Positions 55,983 through 64,000 of a DNA stretch of 64,000 bases are shown here, piece after piece; within the stretch, counting starts at the first letter, position 1; every line of letters begins with the position of its first letter. The position numbers were made by a program, and so were the translations under genes. Source of the DNA: Aminobacter sp. AP02 (GTDB lineage: Bacteria; Pseudomonadota; Alphaproteobacteria; Rhizobiales; Rhizobiaceae); contig NZ_QGGX01000017.1 of assembly GCF_003148805.1 (NCBI RefSeq), positions 1 to 64,000 on the forward strand, given 5' to 3'. Below the pieces are notes generated by a model that made no database searches, was not told where the DNA came from, and worked only from the letters and a program-made list of their open reading frames with translations.

Positions 55983-57524
55983 CTACTGGATTTTTTCCAG
56001 GTCGCCGGGCTTCCAGCTCTGGTCAAAGAACGGTTCCTTCGGCCCATAAAGCCGGAGGATGGCGAAGAAGCCTTCGCCCGGCACCGTCTTCAGCCAGTTC
56101 TTTTCGTGTCCCTTGGGCGCTTCGGGTCCGAAATACATGTCGATCGAACCGTCGGCATTGGCCTCGGGCTTGTCCATCGTGTTGATCGAGGGGAACGCCT
56201 GCCCGTTCGCGAGGCCAGATGCCGTCTCGGGCCGATAGACGGTGACCGACCAGAAAATCCCGGCTGGAATATCCTTGGGCAAATGCAGCTTGTAGGCCTT
56301 GCTGCCCGACAGGGGATCACCGTCCGCATCGGTGAAGGCGACGGGGTATTTCGCACCCATGCCCGCCATGTTGACGGCCATCGCGGGACTTGCCGAATAG
56401 GCCAAGGCGAAGAAACCGGTCCGCAGATCAAGGTACTTGAACGACGGTCCAGTGAACTCGGTGTTTGCGGGGAACGGGTTCACCCACTGCCTGTCGCTGT
56501 ACCAGCGCGTGTTCGGCACGATCTTGGGGGGATCGTAGGCAATGGCGCGGCCGATGCGGAACGCTGTCTTGCCGGCCTTGTCGAGGATTTCACGCGTATG
56601 TGCGTCGGGATTGAAAGGCTGGCCCTTGATGATACCGATGCTGGCAAGCATGCCGCGCATGTCGGCATCCACGGGGTCGGCATATTCGCTGTCGATGAAG
56701 CGCGATAGCATGTCGAACGCGCTGCCGTCGGTCGGATATAGCATGTTGGGCGACGCCTTGGACCCGTCGGGAAACTCCATGGGCTTGGCGCTGTCTTTTT
56801 TGCCCAGCGGATAGATCTTGGTCTTGGTGACGAGGTCGACAGGCTCGGACAGGTTTGCCGGATCCTTGAAAAATGCGCGCCAGAAGACGAAGACGTTATA
56901 GGTCCGCGACTTGTAGACGATGAAATCTTTCGGGATTTCACCCGTGTAGTCGGGCGGAATGATGAGATAGTTGGCACCTTTGCCCTTGTCCGGGCCGGGC
57001 AATCCCACATCGCCGCACCAGATGTCCTTGGAATAGGGCTCCGGATACCAGGTCTTCTCGGCCACGGGCTCGGGATTGCAGATCGGCCGCTGGAAGAAAT
57101 CGTCGAGAATGCCCTGAAGGCCGGGCGGCACCTCAAGCACCATGGGCCCATCCTGCTTCAGGTCGAGATAGCCCATGGCGTAGATGACGTCGGAATTCGG
57201 GGTGGTGACTTGCGTATTGGCGTTGAGGCGCTCCTTCCACACCGGCAAGACATTGTAACCCTTGCCGAAGAGTTTTTCGGACCCTTCCTTCATGGCATAG
57301 ATGTTTAGCGCCGGCTGCGCCCAGAGGTAGCTCTGGACCGCCCGCTGAAACAGCAACTCATCCTTGAGCTTGGCATTGTCTTCTTTCGAAAGATAACCTT
57401 CCGTCAGCGGAATCTTCGACAGGTCGTCGTATCTTGACGACTGTGCGTGCGCGGCTGCACTGGCACCGATCGCCACCAAGGCGAAAACCGCCCCCCGCAA
57501 GGCTTTGAACATATTGGCTTCCAT
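55983..57524 (-). CDS. Exported DUF1254/DUF1214 protein
   Basis: The 513-residue protein starts at 57524 behind AGGAGATGAGG and has a signal peptide (MFKALRGAVFALVAIGASAA, then AHA). The DUF1254 part contains FQRAVQSYLWAQPALNIYAM and VTTPNSDVIYAMGYLDLKQD; the C-terminal DUF1214 part contains FWSVTVYRPETASGLANGQA and NWLKTVPGEGFFAILRLYGP. Such proteins are periplasmic and of unknown biochemical role, often next to sulfatase or hydrolase genes, as here. It lies downstream of the arylsulfatase on the same strand, with a long hairpin between. Confidence 0.88.
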   Translation of the reverse strand: MEANMFKALRGAVFALVAIGASAAAHAQSSRYDDLSKIPLTEGYLSKEDNAKLKDELLFQRAVQSYLWAQPALNIYAMKEGSEKLFGKGYNVLPVWKERLNANTQVTTPNSDVIYAMGYLDLKQDGPMVLEVPPGLQGILDDFFQRPICNPEPVAEKTWYPEPYSKDIWCGDVGLPGPDKGKGANYLIIPPDYTGEIPKDFIVYKSRTYNVFVFWRAFFKDPANLSEPVDLVTKTKIYPLGKKDSAKPMEFPDGSKASPNMLYPTDGSAFDMLSRFIDSEYADPVDADMRGMLASIGIIKGQPFNPDAHTREILDKAGKTAFRIGRAIAYDPPKIVPNTRWYSDRQWVNPFPANTEFTGPSFKYLDLRTGFFALAYSASPAMAVNMAGMGAKYPVAFTDADGDPLSGSKAYKLHLPKDIPAGIFWSVTVYRPETASGLANGQAFPSINTMDKPEANADGSIDMYFGPEAPKGHEKNWLKTVPGEGFFAILRLYGPKEPFFDQSWKPGDLEKIQ

Positions 57525-57657
57525 ACCTCATCTCCTGCTGCACCCCTAGGAGTGTCAGAGTAGATGGAGGCGCGCAACAACGACAAGCCAGTTACGGTTA
57601 CACAGGGGTTATCGATAGACATTCATGATTTGCTCTTGCACGCCCGCTGGCCGACAA

Positions 57658-57689
57658 GCGAAGAGGGCGAATCGATTCGCCCTCTTCGC
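57658..57689. repeat. Perfect 32-base palindrome between arylsulfatase and DUF1254 genes
   Basis: GCGAAGAGGGCGAATC is followed at once by its exact reverse complement. It begins 12 bases past the arylsulfatase stop. No T-run follows, so it is more likely an mRNA-stabilising or partial termination hairpin. Confidence 0.8.
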
Positions 57690-57700
57690 CACTCGCGCCC

Positions 57701-59365
57701 TTATTGCGGCATCAGCCGCTCAAGTTCGCCAAGTCGTTTCATTGCAGCCTGCTGCTGCAACCAGCCATAATTGATACCGCTGGCATTCAGCGTGCTGCCC
57801 GCCTGGAACGGGAACTTGTCGAAGTCGGTGAAGAAGTCCTTGATCTTGCCCTGAATGGGCACCAGCAGCCAGATGTTGCGCGCCAGGAATTCGGTGGCGC
57901 CGCCACCTTCGTCCATGCCTCGCTCGTAGGGATCCATGCGCAGATTGGCGATCAGGGCCCAACTCGGCACCTCACGCGTCGCCGTGGCAATGTTGCCGTG
58001 GCTGGCGATCGCGAAACTCAGTTTCCAGTCGTTCCAGCGGATAGCGTTGAGATTGCCGCCCTGGTCGAAATAATAGACGGTATCCCGCGGCGGCTCCTTC
58101 GCCTCGCCTTTCAGCAGAGCGGTCAAGTCATAGCCGTCGAGGTGGACCTTGAATGTCTTGCTCCCGGACTGGAAGCCCGTCTTCATCTGCTCCTTGATAT
58201 CGGTGACGCCGACTGCCGTCGCAAAGGTCGGCATCCAGTCCATCAGTGTCACAGGTTCGTTGATCTCAGTACCCGGCTTCACCACGCCCGGCCAGCGCAC
58301 CATCATCGGGATGCGGAAGCCGCCTTCCCAGGTCGTGCCCTTTTCGCCGTGGAACATCGTCTGCGCGCCGTCGGGCCACAGTGCGAGTTCGGCGCCGTTG
58401 TCAGTGGTGTAGAGCACGATCGTGTCGTCGGCGATGCCGAGGTCGTCAAGTTGCTGGAGGAGTTGGCCGACGTGCCCGTCATGCTCGACCATGCCATCGG
58501 CGTGGATGCCCTTCCCCGTTTTGCCAAGCGACTCCGGCTTCAGATGGGTGAAGACGTGCATTCGGGTCGAGTTGAACCATACAAAGAACGGTTTCTCGGC
58601 CTTGTGCTGACGGTCGATGAAATCCTTGGCGGCGGCGAGGAATTCTTCGTCTACGGTTTCCATGCGTTTGGTGTTGAGCGGCCCCGTATCTTCGATCTTT
58701 CCATCCGCGCTGGACTTGATGACTCCGCGGGGACCGAATTTCTTCAGAAATTCCGGGTCTTTCGGATAGAAGTAACCCTCCGGCTCCTCTTCGGCATTCA
58801 AGTGGTAGAGGTTGCCGAAAAACTCGTCGAAGCCGTGATTGGTCGGCAGGTGCTCGTCATGGTCACCGAGATGGTTCTTGCCGAACTGGCCCGTGGCATA
58901 GCCTTTGGACTTCATGACATCTGCAATGGTCGGCATCCACTCCTGGATACCGTGCGGATCGCCCGGCATGCCGATCGTCAAGAGGCCGGTACGGAACGGT
59001 TCCTGCCCGAGAATGAAGGAGGCACGTCCGGCTGTGCAGCTCTGCTGACCGTAAGAATCGGTGAAGATCGCACCTTCCTTGGCGATGCGGTCGATGTTGG
59101 GCGTGCGGTAGCCCATCAAACCCATCGTATAGGCACTGATTTGGGGGATACCGATGTCGTCGCCGAAGATGACGAGAATGTTCGGCGGCTTGCCGCTGGG
59201 GGTCGAACCCTGTTGTTGAGCCTGTGCTTTGGTCGTGGAGGCCATCGACCCCATGGCGCCGGCTGCCGCCAGTACGGTTCCCCCAAGTAGCACGCTGCGG
59301 CGGCTTACAGCTGCTGCGGCAGTTTCATCTTTTTCGGTAGAAACATCGTTGCGAAACACGCTCAT
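57701..59365 (-). CDS. Tat-exported arylsulfatase
   Basis: The 554-residue sulfatase has a twin-arginine signal (SRRSVLLGGTVLAAAGAMG), so it folds in the cytoplasm and acts in the periplasm. Metal-binding aspartates are in NILVIFGDDIGIPQ (69-70). The formylglycine site is Cys110 in GQQSCTAGRASFILG: C-x-A-x-R in place of the common C-x-P-x-R, still a recognised type-I sulfatase signature. Asp and Asn of DNGAELALWPDG complete the metal site. A maturase (formylglycine-generating enzyme or anSME) is needed but is not encoded nearby. It hydrolyses sulfate esters; the natural substrate is unknown. Confidence 0.92.
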   Translation of the reverse strand: MSVFRNDVSTEKDETAAAAVSRRSVLLGGTVLAAAGAMGSMASTTKAQAQQQGSTPSGKPPNILVIFGDDIGIPQISAYTMGLMGYRTPNIDRIAKEGAIFTDSYGQQSCTAGRASFILGQEPFRTGLLTIGMPGDPHGIQEWMPTIADVMKSKGYATGQFGKNHLGDHDEHLPTNHGFDEFFGNLYHLNAEEEPEGYFYPKDPEFLKKFGPRGVIKSSADGKIEDTGPLNTKRMETVDEEFLAAAKDFIDRQHKAEKPFFVWFNSTRMHVFTHLKPESLGKTGKGIHADGMVEHDGHVGQLLQQLDDLGIADDTIVLYTTDNGAELALWPDGAQTMFHGEKGTTWEGGFRIPMMVRWPGVVKPGTEINEPVTLMDWMPTFATAVGVTDIKEQMKTGFQSGSKTFKVHLDGYDLTALLKGEAKEPPRDTVYYFDQGGNLNAIRWNDWKLSFAIASHGNIATATREVPSWALIANLRMDPYERGMDEGGGATEFLARNIWLLVPIQGKIKDFFTDFDKFPFQAGSTLNASGINYGWLQQQAAMKRLGELERLMPQ

Positions 59366-59546
59366 CTTCTACTCCTGCATAATTGCAAATTTCGAATGCA
59401 CGTGAACAACGCATCCCCCTATCCAGTATCGGCAATCGGGAGTTGCTTCCCCAACGTAAACATTACGGCGGCGTCGGCAAGCGCAGGTTTGCCCAACCGC
59501 AAAAAGCCCCCTCTCGGCAGCGGCCTGCTACCGGGTGCCAAAATGC

Positions 59547-59580
59547 AAAACGGCGCGCTTCGAGCGAAGCGCGCCGTTTT
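59547..59580. terminator. Long terminator hairpin
   Basis: AAAACGGCGCGCTTCG and CGAAGCGCGCCGTTTT form a 16-bp near-perfect palindrome with A/T ends. It lies 41 bases past the stop of the minus-strand lipoprotein gene and can work in both directions. Confidence 0.85.
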
Positions 59581-59620
59581 TTGTCCCAAGGGACAACAGG
59601 TCAGAATTGGCGGGGTTTTA

Positions 59621-59932
59621 TTACCGGCAAGCAGCCTGGAACGTTACCGGGTTGCCGTTGCGGTCGTACATCGGACGGCCGCGGCTGTCCTGCTGGTGAT
59701 ACTGGCATTGGCCCGGGGCGGTGCCGGCACCGATCATGGCACCTGCGAGACCGCCGATGACCGCACCTGCAACGGTCGCGCCGGTGTTGCCGCCGATGGC
59801 CTGGCCGACGAGTGCGCCGCCCGCTGCGCCGACGGCGCCGCCGCCCAAGGCACGTTCCTGCGGGGTGTTACAGGCCGTTGCGGCCAGTGCGACGAAAGAC
59901 AAAGCTGCGGCCGTAGCCATAAAACGCGTCAT
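59621..59932 (-). CDS. Glycine-zipper lipoprotein
   Basis: A 103-residue outer-membrane-type lipoprotein. The signal MTRFMATAAALSFVALAATA ends in a lipobox cysteine (ATAC, Cys21). Residues 29-70 form a glycine zipper: GGGAVGAAGGALVGQAIGGN then GAVIGGLAGAMIGAGTAPG, like YMGG/SlyB-type proteins. The tail GQCQYHQQDSRGRPMYDRNG is polar. Such proteins associate with the outer membrane; precise role unknown. Confidence 0.88.
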   Translation of the reverse strand: MTRFMATAAALSFVALAATACNTPQERALGGGAVGAAGGALVGQAIGGNTGATVAGAVIGGLAGAMIGAGTAPGQCQYHQQDSRGRPMYDRNGNPVTFQAACR

Positions 59933-60097
59933 GAACCCTACTCCTCAAGATTATCGCCATGACGCTAACATGGCGACTTTGGCTTATCCAGTGGCATATC
60001 CTTGGAAAGCCTGACCTTTTCAGCCCTCCAAAATCGTTGCATTTGGTTCGCATCACCTGCGGCCCACCGTTGCTAGCGACAAGCCAGGCGTGCCCGA

Positions 60098-60916
60098 TCA
60101 TCCCCGCTGCGCGGCCTGCTCGTCGCGCAGCCGCTGCACCTCGCGCTGCTTGTTGACCAGCGACGCAGCAATGACGCCGACCGCGACGATACCGATCAGG
60201 ATAGTACAGGCAGCGTTGATCTCGGGCGTCACACCAAGGCGGACCTGGCTGTAGATCTTCATCGGCAACGTTGTCGCGCCCGGGCCAGAAGTGAAGCTCG
60301 AGATAACCAGATCATCGATGGACAGCGTGAAGGCCAGCATCCAGCCGGAGATGATCGCCGGCAGGATCACCGGCAACGTGATCTGGAAGAAGGTTTTGAC
60401 CGGCGGAGCCCCCAGATCCATCGCCGCCTCTTCGAGCGAGCGGTCGAAGGTGACCAGGCGCGACTGCACCACCACCGCGACAAAGCACATGGAAAAGGTG
60501 ATGTGGGCGAGTGTCAGCGTGACGAAACCACGGTCGAGCCCGACCGCGACGAACAGCAACAGCAGCGACAGGCCGGTGATGACCTCGGGCATGACCAGCG
60601 GCGCAAATACCATGCCTGAAAACAATACCCTGCCGCGGAATCGTGTGTAGCGGGTAAGCGCCAAGGCGGCGAGCGTACCCAGTATAGTGGCGAGCGTTGC
60701 CGAGATCAGGCCGACGCGGATGGTCACCCATGCCGCATCCATCAGGCCCTGGTTGTGGAACAGCGAGACGTACCATTTGGTCGAGAACCCGCCCCAGACG
60801 GTGACGAGCTTCGATTCGTTGAAGGAAAAGATGACCAGCAAGACGATGGGCAGATAGAGGAAGGCAAAGCCCAAAACGATGGCCGTGATGTTGAAGCGAC
60901 TCCAGCTCGAATTCAT
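60098..60916 (-). CDS. potI: Putrescine ABC transporter permease
   Basis: A 272-residue permease with six helices, starting at 60916 (MNSSWSRFNITAIVLGFAFL). The coupling loop is SLEEAAMDLGAPPVKTFFQI with the EAA motif. Sequence such as YLPIVLLVIFSFNESKLV and TLSIDDLVISSFTSGPGATT is characteristic of PotI/PotC polyamine permeases. One base separates it from potH. Last gene of potFGHI. Confidence 0.93.
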   Translation of the reverse strand: MNSSWSRFNITAIVLGFAFLYLPIVLLVIFSFNESKLVTVWGGFSTKWYVSLFHNQGLMDAAWVTIRVGLISATLATILGTLAALALTRYTRFRGRVLFSGMVFAPLVMPEVITGLSLLLLFVAVGLDRGFVTLTLAHITFSMCFVAVVVQSRLVTFDRSLEEAAMDLGAPPVKTFFQITLPVILPAIISGWMLAFTLSIDDLVISSFTSGPGATTLPMKIYSQVRLGVTPEINAACTILIGIVAVGVIAASLVNKQREVQRLRDEQAAQRG

Positions 60917-60917
60917 C

Positions 60918-61829
60918 TCAGCGCCCCTGTTCCTGGGCGCGTGCCTGCGCCTGCTGGAAGAACATGATCGGCACGACAAGCAGCAGAAGCAGGATGACAG
61001 CCACAGCCGATGAAACCGGCCAGTCGCGATTGGCGAAGAACTCGTTCCACAATGTCTTGCCGATCATCAATGTCTGCGAGCCACCGAGCAGGTCGGGAAT
61101 AACGAACTCACCGACGGCCGGGATGAAGACCAAAAGGCAGCCGGCGATCACACCGGGTAGCGACAGCGGGAAGGTGACTTTCCAGAATGCGGAGATAGGC
61201 GTGCAGCCGAGGTCCTGCGCCGCCTCGATCAGCGAATAGTCCATCTTCTCGAGCGCCGAATAGAGCGGCAGGATCATGAACGGCAGATAGGAATAGACGA
61301 TGCCGATGAAGATCGCCGTATGCGTGTTCAGGATCACCAGCGGCTGGTCGATGAGCCCGGTGGCGAGCAGGAACTGGTTGAGCAACCCTTCGGGCTTCAG
61401 GATGCCGATCCAGGCATAGACTCGGATCAGGAAACTGGTCCAGAACGGCAGGATGACCAGCATCAGCAGCGTCGGCCGGATGGTCGCCGGCGCGCGCGCC
61501 ATGCCATAGGCGATGGGATAACCAACCAGCAGCGCAAGGAATGTCGATATCGCAGCGATGACGACGCTGGAGACATAGGCGTTGAAGTAGAGTGCGTCCT
61601 GCGTCAGCCAGATATAGTTGTCGAAGCTGAACTCGCCGAGCTGCGACATGAGGGCGGCAACGCCGTCGGAAAGGCTAAGGACCGGCGTATAAGGCGGCAT
61701 GGCGATTGCCGTCGTCGACAGGGAAATCTTGAAGACGATGAAAAACGGGATGAGGAAGAAAAACAGCAGCCAGAGGTAAGGAATGATGATGACGAGGCGA
61801 TCGGTGACGGCTGAGAGGGGGCGTTTCAT
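60918..61829 (-). CDS. potH: Putrescine ABC transporter permease
   Basis: The 303-residue partner permease starts at 61829 (MKRPLSAVTDRLVIIIPYLW), with GGTGGAGAG before it. Helices span the length; the coupling loop is SLIEAAQDLGCTPISAFWKV. The long periplasmic part between helices 1 and 2 (MPPYTPVLSLSDGVAALMSQ) and FVIPDLLGGSQTLMIGKTLW near the end are typical of PotH/PotB. Eight bases from potG, so co-translated. Confidence 0.93.
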   Translation of the reverse strand: MKRPLSAVTDRLVIIIPYLWLLFFFLIPFFIVFKISLSTTAIAMPPYTPVLSLSDGVAALMSQLGEFSFDNYIWLTQDALYFNAYVSSVVIAAISTFLALLVGYPIAYGMARAPATIRPTLLMLVILPFWTSFLIRVYAWIGILKPEGLLNQFLLATGLIDQPLVILNTHTAIFIGIVYSYLPFMILPLYSALEKMDYSLIEAAQDLGCTPISAFWKVTFPLSLPGVIAGCLLVFIPAVGEFVIPDLLGGSQTLMIGKTLWNEFFANRDWPVSSAVAVILLLLLVVPIMFFQQAQARAQEQGR

Positions 61830-61837
61830 CTCTCCAC

Positions 61838-62977
61838 CTATCGCGTGAGAACGACGCCGGCGTCGTTGCGGAAGGAAATCCACGCCTTGTCGTCCCAGCT
61901 CAGCGGATCTTCGGTGGCGCGCGTCGCATTGAGCGAGCTCGCCTTGACCACCTGGCCGTTGCCGAGCTGGACATGGAAGATGGTCATGTCGCCGAGATAG
62001 GCGATGTCGTAAATTTCGCCTTCCATGACATTGTCGCCGCTCTCGGGCTTCTTCGACGAAACCTTGATCTTCTCCGGCCTGATGGCGAAGGCTACCTCGG
62101 TGCCCGCCGCGGCGTCGCCGGCGTTGGCAGTGCGGATGGTCAGGCCATTGGCGCCGGCGATGGTCGCGGCCGCACCGTTTCGGTCGGCGACCTTGCCTTC
62201 GAACATGTTGATGTTGCCAACGAAGTCGGCGACGAAACGCGAACCTGGCGCCTCGTAGACCTCGGCCGGCGTCGCCACCTGCATCACCTCGCCCTTGTCG
62301 AGGATGGCGATACGGTCAGCCATGGTCATGGCCTCTTCCTGGTCGTGGGTGACGACAACGAAAGTAAGGCCAAGCGTCTGCTGCAGGTCCATCAGCTCGA
62401 ACTGGGTTTCCTCGCGCAGCTTCTTGTCGAGCGCGCCGAGTGGTTCATCAAGCAAAAGCACCTTCGGGCGCTTGGCAACCGCACGGGCAAGGGCAACGCG
62501 CTGGCGCTGGCCGCCCGACAGCTGGTGCGGCTTTCGCTTAGCGAACTGGCCAAGCTTGACCAGCTTGAGCATGTCGGCGACACGCTGTTCGATCTCGGCC
62601 TTGGGCATTCCGTCCTGCTTGAGGCCAAAGGCAATGTTCTGCTCGACCGTCATATGCGGGAACAGAGCGTAGGACTGGAACATCATGTTGACCGGCCGCC
62701 GGTAGGGCGGAATGCCGCGAAGATCCTGGCCATCGAGCAGGATCTGGCCTTCGGTCGGCTCTTCGAAACCCGCGAGCATGCGCAGCAGCGTCGACTTCCC
62801 GCAACCCGAGGCGCCAAGCAGCGCGAAGAACTCGCGCTCGTAGATCGACAGGGAGAGGTTGTTGACGGCGGTGAAGTCACCGAACCGCTTGGTAATGTTC
62901 TTGAATTGAATGTAGGGCTTGGCGTCAGGCTGGTTCCAGGGCGCAAAGTCCCTGCGGATATTGCCGAGCGATTTCAT
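61838..62977 (-). CDS. potG: Putrescine ABC transporter ATP-binding protein
   Basis: A 379-residue ATPase. Walker A GASGCGKSTLLRM, Q-loop MFQSYALFPHM, signature LSGGQRQRVALARAV, Walker B VLLLDEPLGALD and H-loop VVTHDQEEA are all present. The C-terminal TOBE domain (AIRPEKIKVSSKKP) is typical of polyamine and sugar importers. The start at 62977 (MKSLGNIRRDFAPWNQPDAK) is set by GGAGGGGAC just upstream. A terminator hairpin separates it from potF. Confidence 0.95.
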   Translation of the reverse strand: MKSLGNIRRDFAPWNQPDAKPYIQFKNITKRFGDFTAVNNLSLSIYEREFFALLGASGCGKSTLLRMLAGFEEPTEGQILLDGQDLRGIPPYRRPVNMMFQSYALFPHMTVEQNIAFGLKQDGMPKAEIEQRVADMLKLVKLGQFAKRKPHQLSGGQRQRVALARAVAKRPKVLLLDEPLGALDKKLREETQFELMDLQQTLGLTFVVVTHDQEEAMTMADRIAILDKGEVMQVATPAEVYEAPGSRFVADFVGNINMFEGKVADRNGAAATIAGANGLTIRTANAGDAAAGTEVAFAIRPEKIKVSSKKPESGDNVMEGEIYDIAYLGDMTIFHVQLGNGQVVKASSLNATRATEDPLSWDDKAWISFRNDAGVVLTR

Positions 62978-63001
62978 GTCCCCTCCGTCCTGCCCCGGGT
63001 G

Positions 63002-63030
63002 AAAAAATCCCGGCGCCGATGGCGCCGGGA
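63002..63030 (-). terminator. Terminator between potF and potG
   Basis: On the minus strand TCCCGGCGCC and GGCGCCGGGA pair around ATC and are followed by six T. It starts 14 bases past the potF stop and 25 bases before the potG start, so it should limit read-through and give more binding protein than transporter. Confidence 0.85.
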
Positions 63031-63043
63031 CGATCCCCAATAA

Positions 63044-64000
63044 CTACTGCCCCGTGACGACCTTGGTCCAGCTGCGGGTCACCGCGCGCTGTGTCTTGGG
63101 ATCGTAGGGCGCCACGGTGAAGAGTTTCGCCAGCATCGCCTCATCGGGGAAGATCGCCGGATCGCCAGCGATATCCTTGTCGATGAACGGCAGCGACGCC
63201 TTGTTGCCGTTGGCATAGAAGATGTAGTTGGACGCCTTGGCCGCGACTTCCGGCTTCATCATGTAGTTGATGAACTCGTGCGCTTCGGCAACGTGCTTGG
63301 CGTCGGCCGGGATCGCCATCTGGTCGAACCACATCTCCGCACCTTCCTTGGGGATGACGTAGTTGACCACAACACCCTGGTCTGCTTCCGCTGCGCGGTC
63401 GCGCGCCTGGAAGATGTCGCCGGACCAGCCGACGGCTAGGCAGATGTCACCATTGGCGAGCGCGTTGATGTATTCCGAGGAGTGGAACTTGCGGATCGAC
63501 GGACGGATCTGGAGCAGTGCTTCTTCCGCCTTCGACAGGTCGTCGAGCGCGGTCGACTGCGGCTTGAGCCCGAGATAGTTCAGAGTGGTCGGGAAAATGT
63601 CGGTTGGAGAATCCAGGACATAGACGCCGCACTCGGCAAGCTTGGCGATCTGCTCGGGCTTGAAGACGACATCCCAGCTGTCGATCTTGTCGATGCCGAG
63701 CGCTTCCTTGACCTTCTTTTCATTGTAGCCGATGCCGACCGTGCCCCACATGTAGTTGACCGAGTACTCGTTGCCTGGGTCGTAGGCGGCAGTGCGCTCG
63801 CTGACCACGTCCCACATGTTGGTGAGATTGGGCAGCTTGGACTTGTCGAGCTTCTGGTAGACGCCCGCCTGGATCTGACGCGCCAGGAAGGGGCTGGCCG
63901 TCGGCACCACCACATCGTAGCCACTGCCGCCGGCGAGCAGCTTGGTTTCGAGAATCTCATTGGAATCGTAGACGTCGTAGACGACCTTGATGCCCGTTTC
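63044..64000 (-). CDS. potF: Putrescine-binding periplasmic protein, 5' part outside the window
   Basis: The frame is open to the right edge and gives 318 residues. Visible polyamine-binding features are VVYDVYDSNEILETKLLAGG, GYDVVVPTASPFLARQIQAG, YSVNYMWGTVGIGYNEKKVK and AVGWSGDIFQARDRAAEADQ with the tryptophans and acidic residues that hold putrescine. The signal peptide and first strand lie beyond 64000. First gene of potFGHI. Confidence 0.93.
   Translation of the reverse strand, partial: ETGIKVVYDVYDSNEILETKLLAGGSGYDVVVPTASPFLARQIQAGVYQKLDKSKLPNLTNMWDVVSERTAAYDPGNEYSVNYMWGTVGIGYNEKKVKEALGIDKIDSWDVVFKPEQIAKLAECGVYVLDSPTDIFPTTLNYLGLKPQSTALDDLSKAEEALLQIRPSIRKFHSSEYINALANGDICLAVGWSGDIFQARDRAAEADQGVVVNYVIPKEGAEMWFDQMAIPADAKHVAEAHEFINYMMKPEVAAKASNYIFYANGNKASLPFIDKDIAGDPAIFPDEAMLAKLFTVAPYDPKTQRAVTRSWTKVVTGQ

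Noticed and set aside
57704-59290. 528-codon frame opposite the arylsulfatase
   Set aside because: Mirror frame; the sulfatase has all catalytic motifs on the minus strand.

Overview
The window reads as a chromosomal stretch of a high-GC alphaproteobacterium of the Rhizobiales, most like Mesorhizobium, Aminobacter or another Phyllobacteriaceae genus. This rests on several things seen directly: a short-form HisG with a HisZ partner, a tRNA-His that starts at G1 with U72 and A73 and no extra G-1, a perfect Irr-type iron box upstream of an iron importer, a GC-rich palindromic repeat family of the rhizobial kind, and the make-up of nearly every protein. The species cannot be fixed from the sequence alone.

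Layout. Positions 1-8640 are accessory DNA. They hold the end of a recombinase, a truncated IS91-type transposase, a DUF1344 gene, a two-gene RND efflux operon flanked by two MerR-type promoters, a C-terminal IS110 relic and a twice-frameshifted P4-type integrase. The integrase lies directly next to the 3' end of guaA, a known integration site for genomic islands, so this looks like the decayed end of a guaA island. From 8677 the backbone begins: guaA, a MarR regulator with its divergent target, a DUF2165 membrane protein, an MTA/SAH nucleosidase and thioesterase pair, tspO, rsmB, katG with divergent oxyR (and a relic of a second catalase gene between them), hisG-hisZ-hisS, tag, two L,D-transpeptidases around an unusual FolD-like protein, and an ABM-domain gene.

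Positions 26394-34665 form a glycolate oxidation locus. glcD, an ASCH-domain gene, glcE, a small membrane-protein gene and glcF are tightly coupled on the minus strand, with a DUF3422 gene and a GntR/FCD regulator upstream. The same operator spacing, TGG-N13-CCA, lies in front of glcD and in front of the regulator. Next come a glutamine amidotransferase, rsmE, gshA, a DUF937 protein, a DUF1127/LysR divergent pair, xseA, an AsmA protein and acetoacetyl-CoA synthetase. Between 47100 and 47320 there is a structured, terminated RNA candidate containing an 8-residue reading frame with an ideal ribosome binding site.

Positions 47328-54794 carry an Irr-boxed iron ABC importer (permease and binding protein, no ATPase gene), a very large PAS histidine kinase and a phasin. 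After tRNA-His there are a broken small gene, a DUF1254 protein, a Tat-exported arylsulfatase, a glycine-zipper lipoprotein, and the putrescine importer potFGHI, which runs off the right edge.

Working themes are carbon storage and use (acetoacetyl-CoA synthetase, phasin, glycolate oxidase), oxidative and iron stress (katG, oxyR, gshA, the iron importer) and envelope maintenance. No CRISPR array, rRNA gene or intact transposon was seen. The observations most worth a second look are the RNA at 47152-47318, the FolD-like protein with its catalytic lysine replaced by glutamine, the hairpin over the start of the ABM gene, the katA relic ahead of katG, and the two operator pairs (MerR-type and TGG-N13-CCA).
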